A DNA stretch of 59,008 nt from Hyphomicrobiales bacterium (GTDB taxonomy: Bacteria; Pseudomonadota; Alphaproteobacteria; Rhizobiales; Rhizobiaceae): contig UBQW01000061.1 in assembly GCA_900467745.1 (NCBI GenBank), positions 1-59,008 of the forward strand, read 5' to 3'. This document shows positions 8,545 through 17,401 of the stretch, one piece after another. A model generated the notes under the pieces. It was not told the DNA's origin, searched no databases, and saw nothing but the letters and a program-made list of their open reading frames with translations. Position 1 is the stretch's first letter. Each line of letters opens with the position of its first letter. The position numbers were made by a program, and so were the translations under genes.

Positions 8545-9405
8545 ATGGACAAACTACTCTTCTCGATCCTTGCCGATGGCAACTCGGAAATTCTTGAGCG
8601 CCAGATTTCGGCGATCAATCGTTTCTCGCCGGGCTCTCTTATCTGCATCCATCATGCAAAAGATACGACGCCTCCAGGACCCGACGTGCTTGACCGCATC
8701 GCCGCCGGCAACGTCTTCATCAATCCCAATTCCTACGCGATCCGACCGCACGAAGGCGTCCTGCACGCCCATGTCGGCAACTTCCAATATGCGGTTGCCC
8801 AGTCCCTCGATTTCGACAGGATCGTGCTTTTTTCGGCGCAGGAACTGCTGATCAAATCAGGATTGGGCGAATATACGAAGCGTTTCACGATCGGCGCGCA
8901 GACCGAGCTCTATGAAAGCATCGAGACCGCGAACAACTGGGCCGGGTTTCGGCCGGAAGTCCTGAATTTCCCCGGTGTCAAGCAAATGCTCTCCCTTCTC
9001 GGGCTGCCTCTTTTTGCCGGAGGGCAGGCGGAAGGGCAGTTCTTCAGCCGGGATGTCTTCGCCCACCTGGAGCGCGTCTTCATGGAAGCGTTTCCGATGG
9101 AGCCTTGCGGATTTCCAACCGAGCAGATCGTGCCTGCAACGCTTGCCATGCGCCACGGTTTTGCCGGCACGAACATGTCGCTGCCGATCACATTCACGGC
9201 GGCGAGCGCCCAGATCGAGATATCCGAGGGCGTTCTCCGTCAGCTCGTGAAGGGTGACGGCGCGCTTCACGCGCGCGCAAGACCAGGCGCCCTGCGGCCG
9301 GCTCATATCGGTGCATGCGTGTTGAAGAATGTCTACGCGGTCAGCCTGCCGGCGGATCGACATGAGATCTGGAGCAAGGTGGTGGGCGAGCTGGAAAACA
9401 GCTGA
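8545..9405 (+). CDS. Glycosyltransferase-like protein, first of two tandem paralogues
   Basis: The 286-residue protein resembles its neighbour at 9475 along its whole length: both share an N-terminal KxLFS segment, (H/T)-H-V-x-N near residue 75, FDRIVL(F/L)S, GQAEGQFF at about residue 160 and a C-terminal R-x-x-HIG. The layout (N-terminal alpha/beta with IHH, then FSAQELLIKSG, then an E-G-Q-F-F segment) is distantly reminiscent of core-2/I-branching (GT14-type) glycosyltransferases, but no certain catalytic motif is visible. No signal peptide and no good ribosome binding site. It might act on a surface polysaccharide; function unknown. Confidence 0.7.
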   Translation: MDKLLFSILADGNSEILERQISAINRFSPGSLICIHHAKDTTPPGPDVLDRIAAGNVFINPNSYAIRPHEGVLHAHVGNFQYAVAQSLDFDRIVLFSAQELLIKSGLGEYTKRFTIGAQTELYESIETANNWAGFRPEVLNFPGVKQMLSLLGLPLFAGGQAEGQFFSRDVFAHLERVFMEAFPMEPCGFPTEQIVPATLAMRHGFAGTNMSLPITFTAASAQIEISEGVLRQLVKGDGALHARARPGALRPAHIGACVLKNVYAVSLPADRHEIWSKVVGELENS

Positions 9406-9474
9406 GCTGCCCTTCCGTTTCATTCCACGCCGCCAATTCCCCAAGCCGTCAATTTCCTAAGACCGGGCCTGTCG

Positions 9475-10323
9475 ATGACCAAAGTCCTATTTTCCCTGCC
9501 AGTACATGAAATGCCCGCCATCGTGCGGGACCAGATCGAGAACATAAACTACTTCTGCCCCGGCGCCACGATCGTCATCCACATATCGGCGGGCGCCGCT
9601 GCGCTCGAAGACGAATTTCGGCGGCAGTGCGATTTTCCGAATGTTCTGATCAATCCGAGCTCGTACGAGACGAGATGGAACGAAGGCATCTTCCACACGC
9701 ATGTCAGCAACTATCTCTACGCGCTTGAGCGCGGCGTAGCTTTCGACCGCATCGTTCTGCTGTCTTCGAACGAACTTCTCGTAAAGCCCGGCCTTGCCGA
9801 ATACATGTCGAAATTCGCCATGGGCAGCCACGTGCAGATCTACGACCTTGCCGCCGATTGGGGCGGTTTCCGCACCGACGTGGCGAGCGACCGGTCCGTG
9901 CGCAAATTCGTCGCCAGCCTCGGGCTGACCTCCTACTTCGCGGGGCAGGCGGAAGGGCAGTTTTTCAACGAGCGCATCTTCGCCCGTATCGTTCGGGTGT
10001 TCGTCGAGAATTTTCCGATGGCGCCGTGCGGCTTCAACAGCGAAGAGGTGATCCCGCCGACAGTCGCGGCCAGCCTTTCCATGGCCGGCGTCAACTACGC
10101 GCATCCGATCACCTTCTGCGACTACTCGACGGCGATCCGGATGACGCCGGAGCTGATCGACCAGATCAGAGCGGGAAAGGGCGCGGTCTACGCGCAGCGG
10201 GTGCCGCGATCGATGCGCTCGCCGCATATCGGGGTATCGACCTTCGAGGGGATCTTCAGCGTCAAGCGCGTGCCGCGCGAGGACTGCGAGCTGCGGCGGT
10301 ATGTGCGGGGGTTGATGGTTTGA
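9475..10323 (+). CDS. Glycosyltransferase-like protein, second of two tandem paralogues
   Basis: Similar in length (282 residues) and layout to the gene at 8545, with the clearer version of the shared segments: VIHISAG, INPSSYETRWNEG, HTHVSNYLYAL, FDRIVLLSSNELLVKPGL and AGQAEGQFFNER. LLSSNELLVKP is reminiscent of the acceptor-site region of branching glycosyltransferases, but this is only a suggestion. The two genes lie 69 bp apart and are probably cotranscribed. The stop codon is only 7 bp from the end of the tRNA gene on the other strand. Confidence 0.7.
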   Translation: MTKVLFSLPVHEMPAIVRDQIENINYFCPGATIVIHISAGAAALEDEFRRQCDFPNVLINPSSYETRWNEGIFHTHVSNYLYALERGVAFDRIVLLSSNELLVKPGLAEYMSKFAMGSHVQIYDLAADWGGFRTDVASDRSVRKFVASLGLTSYFAGQAEGQFFNERIFARIVRVFVENFPMAPCGFNSEEVIPPTVAASLSMAGVNYAHPITFCDYSTAIRMTPELIDQIRAGKGAVYAQRVPRSMRSPHIGVSTFEGIFSVKRVPREDCELRRYVRGLMV

Positions 10324-10329
10324 GGGGGA

Positions 10330-10406
10330 TGGCGCACCCGACAGGATTCGAACCTGTGACCTTTGGAATCGGAATCCAACACTCTATCCAGCTGAGCTAC
10401 GGGTGC
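10330..10406 (-). tRNA. tRNA-Arg (anticodon CCG)
   Basis: The minus strand folds as a complete cloverleaf of 77 nt. The acceptor stem is GCACCCG/CGGGTGC, the anticodon loop TTCCGAT gives CCG (reads CGG, arginine), the T-arm is ACAGG-TTCGAAT-CCTGT, the discriminator is G, and CCA is encoded. I saw no repeat of its 3' end nearby, so there is no sign of use as an integration site. Confidence 0.97.
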
Positions 10407-10577
10407 ATGCCTAAGGCGGTTTGAATCGCCTGTCCGATGCGAGGTTCTTAGCCTAGCTCAGCGCGTCCTTCAATCTCTCTCTGTCGAATTTCTTCGGCAT
10501 GTCGCGCTGCGGCGGTTTCTTTTTTTCGGTGCCGGCTTAAAGCTTCTCTATTCATTCATGTTTCTTTGGGGGATTTG

Positions 10578-11339
10578 ATGATTGAGGTGAGGGATTTGGC
10601 GCGCCGGGCGCGCATGGCGGGGCTTTCCGGCAATTTTCTGCAGGGACACGAGATTCTGGACCAGGCACAAGCGCTCGCGGGCGACAATCCTGTTGGGCAG
10701 GCGTCGATTGCGATCGAGCGGGGGCGGCTGCACAACTCCGCGGGATCACAGCAGGATGCGCTTCCTTACTTTCTCAAAGCCTGGGAACTGGCGGAGGGCG
10801 CCGGCGATCATAACCTTGCCGTCGACGCTGCCCACATGATGGCGATCGCATCCGATCTGGCGGGAGCCGAGCATTGGACGCAGGTGGGGCTTGCGCGCGT
10901 TGCCGCCGGCGACGCGAGTGCGCATTGGGCCGGCATGCTGCACCACAATCTCGGTTGGACATATTTCGAGGCCGAGCGTTTCGATGAGGCGCTTGCCTGC
11001 TTTCGTCGTGACGAGGCCGTGCGTGAGGCGGCGGGCACGGCCCAGACGCTGAAGGTTGCGCGGTACGCGGTGATCCGCACCCTTCGCGCCTTGCGCCGCT
11101 ACGCAGAGGCAATCGCGCTTGGCGAGCAGGTGGTCGCGCTTGCCGAAGCCGCCAACGATCAGGCGCCCTTCGTCTGCGAGGAGCTTGCCGAGTGCCATGC
11201 CGCGAGCGGCAATGCCGAGGCGAGCAGGGCGTTTGCCAGGCGTGCCCATGCTTTTCTTGCCGGCAATCCCGCTATGTCTCGCGAAGAGCCGGCAAGGCTT
11301 GAGCGGTTGGCGGTCTTGGCCGGTATTGCGTCGCCCTGA
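10578..11339 (+). CDS. TPR-like helical repeat protein
   Basis: A 253-residue soluble protein made of alternating helices with TPR spacing, such as AWELAEGAGDHNLAVDAA, LGWTYFEAERFDEALACF and LRRYAEAIALGEQVVALAE. Such proteins act as scaffolds for protein partners. The ATG at 10578 has GGGGGA ten bases before it; a TTG four codons earlier is less likely. It stands alone, convergent with the xyl operon and separated from it by a two-way terminator. In several rhizobial genomes similar short TPR genes are annotated only as hypothetical; no partner can be named here. Confidence 0.8.
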   Translation: MIEVRDLARRARMAGLSGNFLQGHEILDQAQALAGDNPVGQASIAIERGRLHNSAGSQQDALPYFLKAWELAEGAGDHNLAVDAAHMMAIASDLAGAEHWTQVGLARVAAGDASAHWAGMLHHNLGWTYFEAERFDEALACFRRDEAVREAAGTAQTLKVARYAVIRTLRALRRYAEAIALGEQVVALAEAANDQAPFVCEELAECHAASGNAEASRAFARRAHAFLAGNPAMSREEPARLERLAVLAGIASP

Positions 11340-11344
11340 AAGCA

Positions 11345-11388
11345 AAAGCCCGCCGGACTTTCGTTCGACGGGCTTTCTGTTTTTATTT
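11345..11388. terminator. Two-way terminator between the TPR gene and the xyl operon
   Basis: AAAGCCCGCCGGA and the matching TTCGACGGGCTTT form a stem at 11345-11376. A T-rich run (ctgtttttattt) follows on the plus strand and TTTTGCTTT on the minus strand, so it can stop both convergent transcripts. Confidence 0.8.
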
Positions 11389-11397
11389 CTCGGGCGA

Positions 11398-12198
11398 TCA
11401 CACCTGCATGGCGCCGGGGCCGGGGATGGCCTTTGGCGGGACCTTGCCGAGGATGATCATGCCGAGCACTTCGTCCTTGGTCACGTCCTCGGTGCGGGCG
11501 TGGCCCACCACCTGGCCGTTCTTCATGACGGAGACGCGGTCGGCGAGGTCGAAGACGTCGTGGATGTCGTGGCTGATCAGGAAGATGCCGATGCCTTCCT
11601 TTTTCAGCTGCTTGATCAGCTCGCCCACCTGCGCCGTCTCCTGCGGCCCGAGCGCTGCCGTCGGCTCGTCCATGATCAGGATGCGGGCGTTGAAGAGGAT
11701 GGCGCGGGCGATCGCCACGGATTGCCGCTGGCCGCCCGAGAGCGCCTTCACCGGCTCCTTGAAGCGGCGGAAGTTGGGGTTGAGGCGGCCCATCACCTCG
11801 CGGGTCGAGGCCTCCATGGCGACGTCGTCGAGCGTGCCCCACTTGGTGCGGATCTCGCGGCCCAGATAGAGGTTGGCGGCGGCGTCGACGTTATCGGCGA
11901 CGGCGAGCGTCTGGTAGATCGTCTCGATGCCGTATTTCTTGGCGTCGCGCGGGTTCTTGATGTCGGCGGGTTCGCCGTGGATCATGATCTCGCCGCTGTC
12001 GCGCTTGTAGGCGCCCGAGAGGATCTTGATGAGCGTCGACTTGCCGGCGCCGTTGTGGCCGAGAAGGGCGACGACCTCGCCGGGGTAGAGATCGACCGAG
12101 GCATTGTCCACGGCGTGGATGCCGCCAAACGAGATCGAGATGTTCTTCAGTTCCACGAGAGGAGTGTTCGGGCTTGGGGAAGTGCGTTGATCAGTCAT
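11398..12198 (-). CDS. xylG: Sugar ABC transporter ATPase, single-domain XylG/FrcA type
   Basis: The 266-residue protein contains one complete ABC domain: Walker A GHNGAGKST (about residue 47), signature LSGGQRQ, Walker B ILIMDEPTAAL and switch histidine LISHD. Classical XylG/AraG proteins have two such domains (about 500 residues); here only one is present, as in rhizobial FrcA-type transporters, so two copies of this protein would be needed per transporter. The ATG at 12198 is 14 bp from the permease stop. It is the last gene of xylF-xylH-xylG. Confidence 0.9.
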   Translation of the reverse strand: MTDQRTSPSPNTPLVELKNISISFGGIHAVDNASVDLYPGEVVALLGHNGAGKSTLIKILSGAYKRDSGEIMIHGEPADIKNPRDAKKYGIETIYQTLAVADNVDAAANLYLGREIRTKWGTLDDVAMEASTREVMGRLNPNFRRFKEPVKALSGGQRQSVAIARAILFNARILIMDEPTAALGPQETAQVGELIKQLKKEGIGIFLISHDIHDVFDLADRVSVMKNGQVVGHARTEDVTKDEVLGMIILGKVPPKAIPGPGAMQV

Positions 12199-12211
12199 AT
12201 CCAGGCTCCTC

Positions 12212-13522
12212 TTACTTCGACCGCGAGCGATAGACGGTGTCGAGCCAGACGGCAACGACGAGAACCGCGCCCACGACGACGTTCTGTATGGGGGTATCGA
12301 CGTTTGCGAGACCCATGCCCGACTGCAGCGACTGCATGACGAGCGCGCCGAGCATGGCGCCGGCGATCGTGCCGGTACCGCCGGCAAGCGACGTGCCGCC
12401 GATGACGGCCGCAGCGATTGTGTAGAGCTCGTAGGTCGTGCCTTGCGAGTTGGCGGCGGCGTTGAGGCGGGCGGTGGAGATCGCCGCGGCGACGGCTGCC
12501 AGGAAGCCCATCAGCGCGAAAATGCGCACCGTGACCCAGCGGGTCTTGATGCCAGCGAGCTCGGCTGCTTCAGGGTTGCCGCCGATCGCGAAGACATAGC
12601 GGCCGAAGCGCAGGCGGGTGGCGATGAAGGTCATGACGATGCCGACGAGAACGGCGATCAGCACCGGCACGGCGATGCCGTAGGAGATGAAGAGCCCCGT
12701 TTCCGGCCAGGCGATAGCGTTGGCTTCGGCGTATTTCTTGGCGATTGCCACCGGCCAGTAATAGATGGTCGAGACCCAGATGGCGCCGAGCACCAGCGCG
12801 CAGCCGAGAACAACAAGGAAATATTCGGCCCAGAGCGGCCGGCGCGGGAAGTTGAAGCGCTTGCGCTGGTGGCGCGAGCTGATGATGCCGACGATGATCA
12901 GCACGCAGGCGATCAGCCCGATGATCCAGCTCCACGTGGCGCCGACCGAGCCTTCGGCACCGCCGCCCATGATGCGGAAGGTGGTGTCGAGGGGGGCGAC
13001 CGTCTGGCCCGATGTGACGTACCAGGCAAGGCCGCGCCAGGCGAGGAAGCCGCCGAGCGTGACGATGAAGGAGGGGACGCCCAGGAAGGCGATGATGACG
13101 CCCTGGAAGAGGCCGATCAGCGTGCCGGCGATCAGGCCACAGATGAGCGTGATCAGCCAGGTCCAGGAATTGTCGAAGCCGAGATATTGCGGCAGGAACT
13201 TCGCCTGGACGACGCCCATGATCATGGCGACGAGGCCGAGCATCGAGCCGATAGACAGGTCGATGTTGCGGGTGACGATGACGAGCACCATGCCGGTCGC
13301 GAGAACCGCGATCTCGGTGGTCTGGACCGAGAGGTTCCAGAGGTTGCGCGGCGTCAGAAACAGGCCGCCGGTGTAGAGATGAAAGCCGATCCAGATGACC
13401 AGCAGCGCCGCGACCATGCCGAGCAGGCGCGTGTCGATCTCGGTTGCGCGCAGGAAGCGCGTGAAAGGGTTGCCCTCCGCCGAGCGCGGATGGCTCGATG
13501 AGGATTGCGTGATGTTTGCCAT
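12212..13522 (-). CDS. xylH: Xylose-type ABC transporter permease
   Basis: An inner-membrane permease of the monosaccharide (BPD_transp_2) family, 436 residues with about ten hydrophobic segments. Typical pieces are NIDLSIGSMLGL, GVPSFIVTLGGFLAWRG, the coupling-loop GRYVFAIGGNPEAAELAGI and GGTSLAGGTGTIAGAMLGAL. The ATG at 13522 has GGGGGAAA upstream; the longer frame from 13645 has arginine/proline-rich sequence unlike the family. About 250 bp and a strong hairpin separate it from xylF. It forms the pore for the sugar delivered by XylF. Confidence 0.93.
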   Translation of the reverse strand: MANITQSSSSHPRSAEGNPFTRFLRATEIDTRLLGMVAALLVIWIGFHLYTGGLFLTPRNLWNLSVQTTEIAVLATGMVLVIVTRNIDLSIGSMLGLVAMIMGVVQAKFLPQYLGFDNSWTWLITLICGLIAGTLIGLFQGVIIAFLGVPSFIVTLGGFLAWRGLAWYVTSGQTVAPLDTTFRIMGGGAEGSVGATWSWIIGLIACVLIIVGIISSRHQRKRFNFPRRPLWAEYFLVVLGCALVLGAIWVSTIYYWPVAIAKKYAEANAIAWPETGLFISYGIAVPVLIAVLVGIVMTFIATRLRFGRYVFAIGGNPEAAELAGIKTRWVTVRIFALMGFLAAVAAAISTARLNAAANSQGTTYELYTIAAAVIGGTSLAGGTGTIAGAMLGALVMQSLQSGMGLANVDTPIQNVVVGAVLVVAVWLDTVYRSRSK

Positions 13523-13774
13523 GGGTTTGCCGTTTCCCCCATTGTTTGGGCTCTGGCGCGGGCGCCCGAAAGCCCTTGCCGAGGTGCCCTGTTCTTCAAA
13601 TCGACCACCGAGAAACTTCCGAAGCGGCCGCGTGGGGCGCGGCATCGTTGCGGCAGGGAATCAAAGCGTTCGCGGTGCGTTGCGAGGCGGGGAGCGCTTC
13701 AGTTAGGCTCCAGCCGCATCCGGCGCCGCGGCGAGATCGCCACGGCGCCGGTGTGTTGGCTCAGCTGGCGAAGA
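13523..13774 (-). other. xylF-xylH intercistronic region with strong hairpin (13720-13751)
   Basis: CCGGCGCCGCGGCGA (13720-13734) and TCGCCACGGCGCCGG (13737-13751) form a very stable stem; on the xyl mRNA (minus strand) the one unmatched pair becomes G-U. No T-run follows, so it is less likely to be a terminator than a block to 3' exonucleases that would stabilise the upstream xylF message relative to xylH-xylG. The remainder holds no frame I can support. Confidence 0.7.
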
Positions 13775-14815
13775 TTAGTCGCAAGCCTTGACGCTGCCGG
13801 CCTTTACGCCCTGGCAAGCTTCAGCCTTGGTGATCCAGCCTGCGTCGATGACGACGTTCAGGTTGTCCTTGGTGATCGCTTGCGGCTTCAGGAAGATGGA
13901 CTGCATCTTCACCTTCTTCGGACCGCCTTCGAAGGCGGTGACGCCGTCGATCTTGTCCATGGTCTTGCCGCCGGCGAGGTCGAGCGCGATTTCAGCAGCG
14001 CGCTTGCCGAGTTCGCGGCTGTCCTTCCAGACGGAAACCGTCTGGGTGCCGAGCGCGATGCGGTTCAGAGCTGCCTTGTCGGCATCCTGGCCGGAGACAG
14101 GAACGGTGCCTGCCATGCCCTGTGCGTCGAGAGCAGCAACCGCGCCGCCGGCCGTGCCGTCGTTGGAAGCAACAACGGCGTCGACCTTGTTGTTGTTGGC
14201 GGTCAGGAACTGTTCCATGTTGCGCTGGGCGTTCTGCGGCAGCCAGCCGTCGGTGTAGGCTTCGCCGACGTTCTTGATCTTGCCCGCGTCAACGGCAGCC
14301 TTCAGGACTTCCATCTGGCCGGCGAACAGGAAGTCCGCGTTCGGGTCGGAAGAGGAGCCCTTGATGAAGACGTAGTTGCCTTCCGGCTTGACCTTGAACA
14401 CGCCTTCAGCCTGCAGGCGGCCGACTTCCTTGTTGTCGAAGGTGATGTAGAAGGCAGCCGGGTTTTCGATCAGGCGGTCGTAGCCGACGACAGGAATGCC
14501 TTCAGCGGCGGCCTTTTCGATGGCCGGGCCGATGGCATCGGAATCCTGCGCGAGAACGATGAGGGCGTTAGCACCCTGCGAGATCAGCGATTCAACGTCG
14601 GTTAGCTGCTTTGCGGCGGACGACTGGGCGTCGGCGGAGATGTACTTGGCGCCCTTGGCTTCAAGCGCCTTCTTGATGGCGGCTTCGTCGGTCTTCCAAC
14701 GCTCTTCCTGGAAGTTGGACCACGACACGCCGACCACGAGGTCTGCTGCCATTGCGGCGGTATGCACCGATACGAGGATGGCAGCACCTGCCATCAGCTT
14801 CAAAACATGCTTCAT
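13775..14815 (-). CDS. xylF: Periplasmic xylose-type sugar-binding protein
   Basis: A 346-residue periplasmic binding protein (type I fold) with signal peptide MKHVLKLMAGAAILVSVHTAAMA. Family landmarks are VGVSWSNFQEERWKTDEAAI at the start of the mature part, GANALIVLAQDSDAIGPAI, VGYDRLI, and DAVVASNDGTAGGAVAAL, all close to XylF. GGGAGG precedes the ATG. First gene of the operon and divergent from the ROK regulator, with which it shares a palindromic operator. The sugar is most probably xylose; a related pentose cannot be excluded. Confidence 0.92.
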   Translation of the reverse strand: MKHVLKLMAGAAILVSVHTAAMAADLVVGVSWSNFQEERWKTDEAAIKKALEAKGAKYISADAQSSAAKQLTDVESLISQGANALIVLAQDSDAIGPAIEKAAAEGIPVVGYDRLIENPAAFYITFDNKEVGRLQAEGVFKVKPEGNYVFIKGSSSDPNADFLFAGQMEVLKAAVDAGKIKNVGEAYTDGWLPQNAQRNMEQFLTANNNKVDAVVASNDGTAGGAVAALDAQGMAGTVPVSGQDADKAALNRIALGTQTVSVWKDSRELGKRAAEIALDLAGGKTMDKIDGVTAFEGGPKKVKMQSIFLKPQAITKDNLNVVIDAGWITKAEACQGVKAGSVKACD

Positions 14816-14901
14816 AATATCCTCCCGAATAGAATGCGGCCAGCCCCAGCCAGTGGTTCCTCCGGCCGCCGCGATGTGCTGTCGGGAAAGGTTTTCATTA
14901 T

Positions 14902-14920
14902 TTTCTCGACAGTCGAGAAA
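14902..14920. promoter_or_regulatory. Palindromic operator in the xylF-xylR divergent promoter
   Basis: TTTCTCGAC-A-GTCGAGAAA is a perfect inverted repeat with 9-bp arms in the 187-bp region between the two divergent starts. It is the obvious binding site for the ROK repressor and would control both directions. Confidence 0.8.
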
Positions 14921-15002
14921 TTAAGTGTCAGAGATTTTTTCAACTGTCAACACCGCACTACCTGTGAATGATCTCTCACGTGGAGGTTGTTGGAGATACG
15001 GT

Positions 15003-16259
15003 GTGAACGAGGGGTGGAATGCACGCGTGAATAGGGCGGCCTTCATGCTGACCAGATCGAGCACGGAACTGGTGCGCCAGCGCAACAGCGTGCTGGTGCT
15101 TGCCGCGCTGAGGCGCCATGGCGCGCTGTCCCATACCGAAATAGCTGATTTCACCGGACTTTCCTCGGCCACGATTTCGGCGATTACCGCCGATCTCGAG
15201 AAGGGCGAGGTGATCGAAAAATCCGAGCAGCAGGCGGCGAGCGGCAGGGGGCGACCGCGCGTGCAGTTTCGCCAGAGACGCGACAGCGGCTATTTGATCG
15301 TCGTCATCATTTCGTCGGATGGCGTGCAATATTCGCTGGTGGATTATGCCGGTACGCTGATCGACCGGTTCGGTGAGGACAGGTCGCACGATCCCGATGG
15401 CGCGGCACGATTCGCGGATGCTGTTGGTGAGGGGTTGGAGCGGCTGCTTGAGCGCTCGCGGCTGTCGCGGGACAAGATCAAGCTGATCTCGATCAGCAGC
15501 AAGGGGCTGGTGAGCTCGGATGACGCCGTGCTTCTGTGGTCGCCGATTTTCGGCAGCGACCGGATCGATTTCGAGGCGGCGCTGAGGCCCGCATGGCAGG
15601 CGAAGATCATTCTCGACAACGAGACGCTGCTGGTTGCCGCAGCGCTTGGCGCCCGCGAGGATGCGGGCAATCCTGATGGGCTGCGGTCGCTGGCGGCGCT
15701 GTCGCTGGGGCACAGCATCGGGCTCGGGATCGTCCGCAATGCGGGTCCGGCGGAGCGGGAAATCTCGGCGCCCAATTTCGGGCACATGCTGCATATGGCC
15801 AATGGCGGTCTTTGCCGGTGTGGGAGCAGGGGGTGCATCGAAGCCTATGCCGGGTTCTACGCGATCCTGCGCATGGCCTTCGAGGTGCCTGACGATACGA
15901 TCCCGGCGAAGTTCGTGCCCGTCGGCGAACTCGACAAGATCGCGGCGCGGGCGCGCCAGGGTCACCGGATGTCGGCGTTTGCCTTCCGGCAGGCGGGGCT
16001 GGCGCTCGGAAACGGGCTGTCGCGGCTGCTCAGCCTCACCGAGCGGATGCCGGTCGCGATCACCGGGCCCGGCACACGCTATTACGATCTGCTGAGGCCT
16101 GGGATAGAGGAGGGGCTTGCCCAGTCGCACATGGTCAGGATGCAGGGCATGCCCGAGCTGCGGGTCGTGTTCGACGAGCCGCTGCTCGTGTTCGAGGGGC
16201 ATCTCAACCGGGCGCTATCCGTCATCGACGGTGATATCGTCCAGGGCGGGTTCGGCTAA
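15003..16259 (+). CDS. xylR: ROK-family transcriptional regulator of the xyl operon
   Basis: A 418-residue repressor of the NagC/XylR type. The N-terminal helix-turn-helix is at about residues 30-75 (HGALSHTEIADFTGLSSATISAITADL), followed by a ROK sugar-binding domain with LDNETLL and the zinc site CRCGSRGCIE. The GTG at 15003 has GGAG eight bases upstream; an ATG at 15045 is also possible, and an earlier GTG at 14925 would place coding sequence next to the operator. Sugar binding would release it from the palindrome at 14902. Its last four bases overlap the convergent acyltransferase gene. Confidence 0.88.
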   Translation: MNEGWNARVNRAAFMLTRSSTELVRQRNSVLVLAALRRHGALSHTEIADFTGLSSATISAITADLEKGEVIEKSEQQAASGRGRPRVQFRQRRDSGYLIVVIISSDGVQYSLVDYAGTLIDRFGEDRSHDPDGAARFADAVGEGLERLLERSRLSRDKIKLISISSKGLVSSDDAVLLWSPIFGSDRIDFEAALRPAWQAKIILDNETLLVAAALGAREDAGNPDGLRSLAALSLGHSIGLGIVRNAGPAEREISAPNFGHMLHMANGGLCRCGSRGCIEAYAGFYAILRMAFEVPDDTIPAKFVPVGELDKIAARARQGHRMSAFAFRQAGLALGNGLSRLLSLTERMPVAITGPGTRYYDLLRPGIEEGLAQSHMVRMQGMPELRVVFDEPLLVFEGHLNRALSVIDGDIVQGGFG

Positions 16260-17401
16260 GCCGCCGACGCCCGGCGCCGGGTGAGCGTCCTGCCGATCTT
16301 CTGTCCCTGCATCTCGATGAACCTGTGGCCGACGGCCGATAGCGCGTAGACGATCGGGATGGTGATTGTTACCGAGAGCAGAAAGCGCTGGAAGTCGCTG
16401 ATATCGTGGCCGTGCGCCTTGATGAGATAGGCGATGACGGGCTGCATGACCAGCAGGTGGATCAGATAGGCGCCGAAGGAGAGTTCGCCGAGTTCGTGGC
16501 AGAACTTGTTGCCCATGAAATCGGAAATCCGGTTGAGCGGGTTTGCCAGCGGGCGCGGCAGATGGGCGTGGAAGATGAGCGCGAAGAAGGCGACAACAAG
16601 CCCGAGGCGAACGACCTCGCGCATGACGGTCATGCCGCCGCCGATCGGGATCGCCACGAAGGCCAGCGCCAGGAGGAAGTGAGCAAAGGCTCTTCCGCTT
16701 CGGGCATTGAGTGCGCCGGCGAGCAGCATGCCTGATGCGAAGACGTGCATCTTCAGCGGCAGGAAGGCCGGCATCGGGAAGTTGATGCCGACAAGGCGGA
16801 GCGCCATGGCGATCGCGACGCCGGCGACAACCACGCCGATGCTCCCGCGCAGCCAGCCGAGCCGGTGGATGAAGAGCATCAGGAAGGGCAGGGCGGCGTA
16901 GAACTGCATTTCGAGGCTGATGCTCCAATCCGGCAGCGGTGTGCGGAAAGCGTGCGCCGGCGAGAGGCCGAAGAGGAAGCTCACGTGCAGCAGCACATTC
17001 TCAAGGCTACCGTCGAGATAGCGTTCGGGCTGCTGAGGGGTGACCTCGAGGAAGTGGTCGATCACCATGCGGCTTTCGAAAATGACGGGACCGAGGGCGA
17101 TGGCGATCGCCAGCATCACGTAATAGAGCGGCGCGATGCGGAAGAAGCGGCGGGTCCAGAAATTCGACCATGTCGAGATTTCCGACCACGGCTCCTTGTC
17201 CTGGCGCAGCTGATAGTGAAAGACCATCAGGAAGCCCGAGAGCATTATGAAGAGATCGACGCCGAGATCGGGATCGCCGATCAGCGGCAGATGCCATCCG
17301 GTGAGCAGCATCGCGTGCCCGATCAGCACCCATAAAGCGGCAATGCCACGCAAGCCATCGAGGCTGCCAATTCGCCCGGAAGAGCCCGAAATATCCGCCA
17401 T
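16256..17401 (-). CDS. Membrane acyltransferase (acyltransferase-3 family)
   Basis: The 381-residue integral membrane protein has about ten hydrophobic helices. It shows the family's N-terminal motif SLDGLRGIAALWVLIGH, with the catalytic-type histidine, then DLFIMLSGF, RRFFRIAPLYY and DWSISLEMQFY. Such OafB/NodX-type enzymes acetylate surface sugars: lipopolysaccharide O-antigen, exopolysaccharide or Nod factor. It stands alone, so the acceptor is unknown. The Shine-Dalgarno sequence is weak. Confidence 0.88.
   Translation of the reverse strand: MADISGSSGRIGSLDGLRGIAALWVLIGHAMLLTGWHLPLIGDPDLGVDLFIMLSGFLMVFHYQLRQDKEPWSEISTWSNFWTRRFFRIAPLYYVMLAIAIALGPVIFESRMVIDHFLEVTPQQPERYLDGSLENVLLHVSFLFGLSPAHAFRTPLPDWSISLEMQFYAALPFLMLFIHRLGWLRGSIGVVVAGVAIAMALRLVGINFPMPAFLPLKMHVFASGMLLAGALNARSGRAFAHFLLALAFVAIPIGGGMTVMREVVRLGLVVAFFALIFHAHLPRPLANPLNRISDFMGNKFCHELGELSFGAYLIHLLVMQPVIAYLIKAHGHDISDFQRFLLSVTITIPIVYALSAVGHRFIEMQGQKIGRTLTRRRASAA

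Noticed and set aside
10330..10406. tRNA-Arg as an attachment site for an integrated element
   Set aside because: No integrase gene, no repeat of the tRNA 3' end and no change in gene character on either side.
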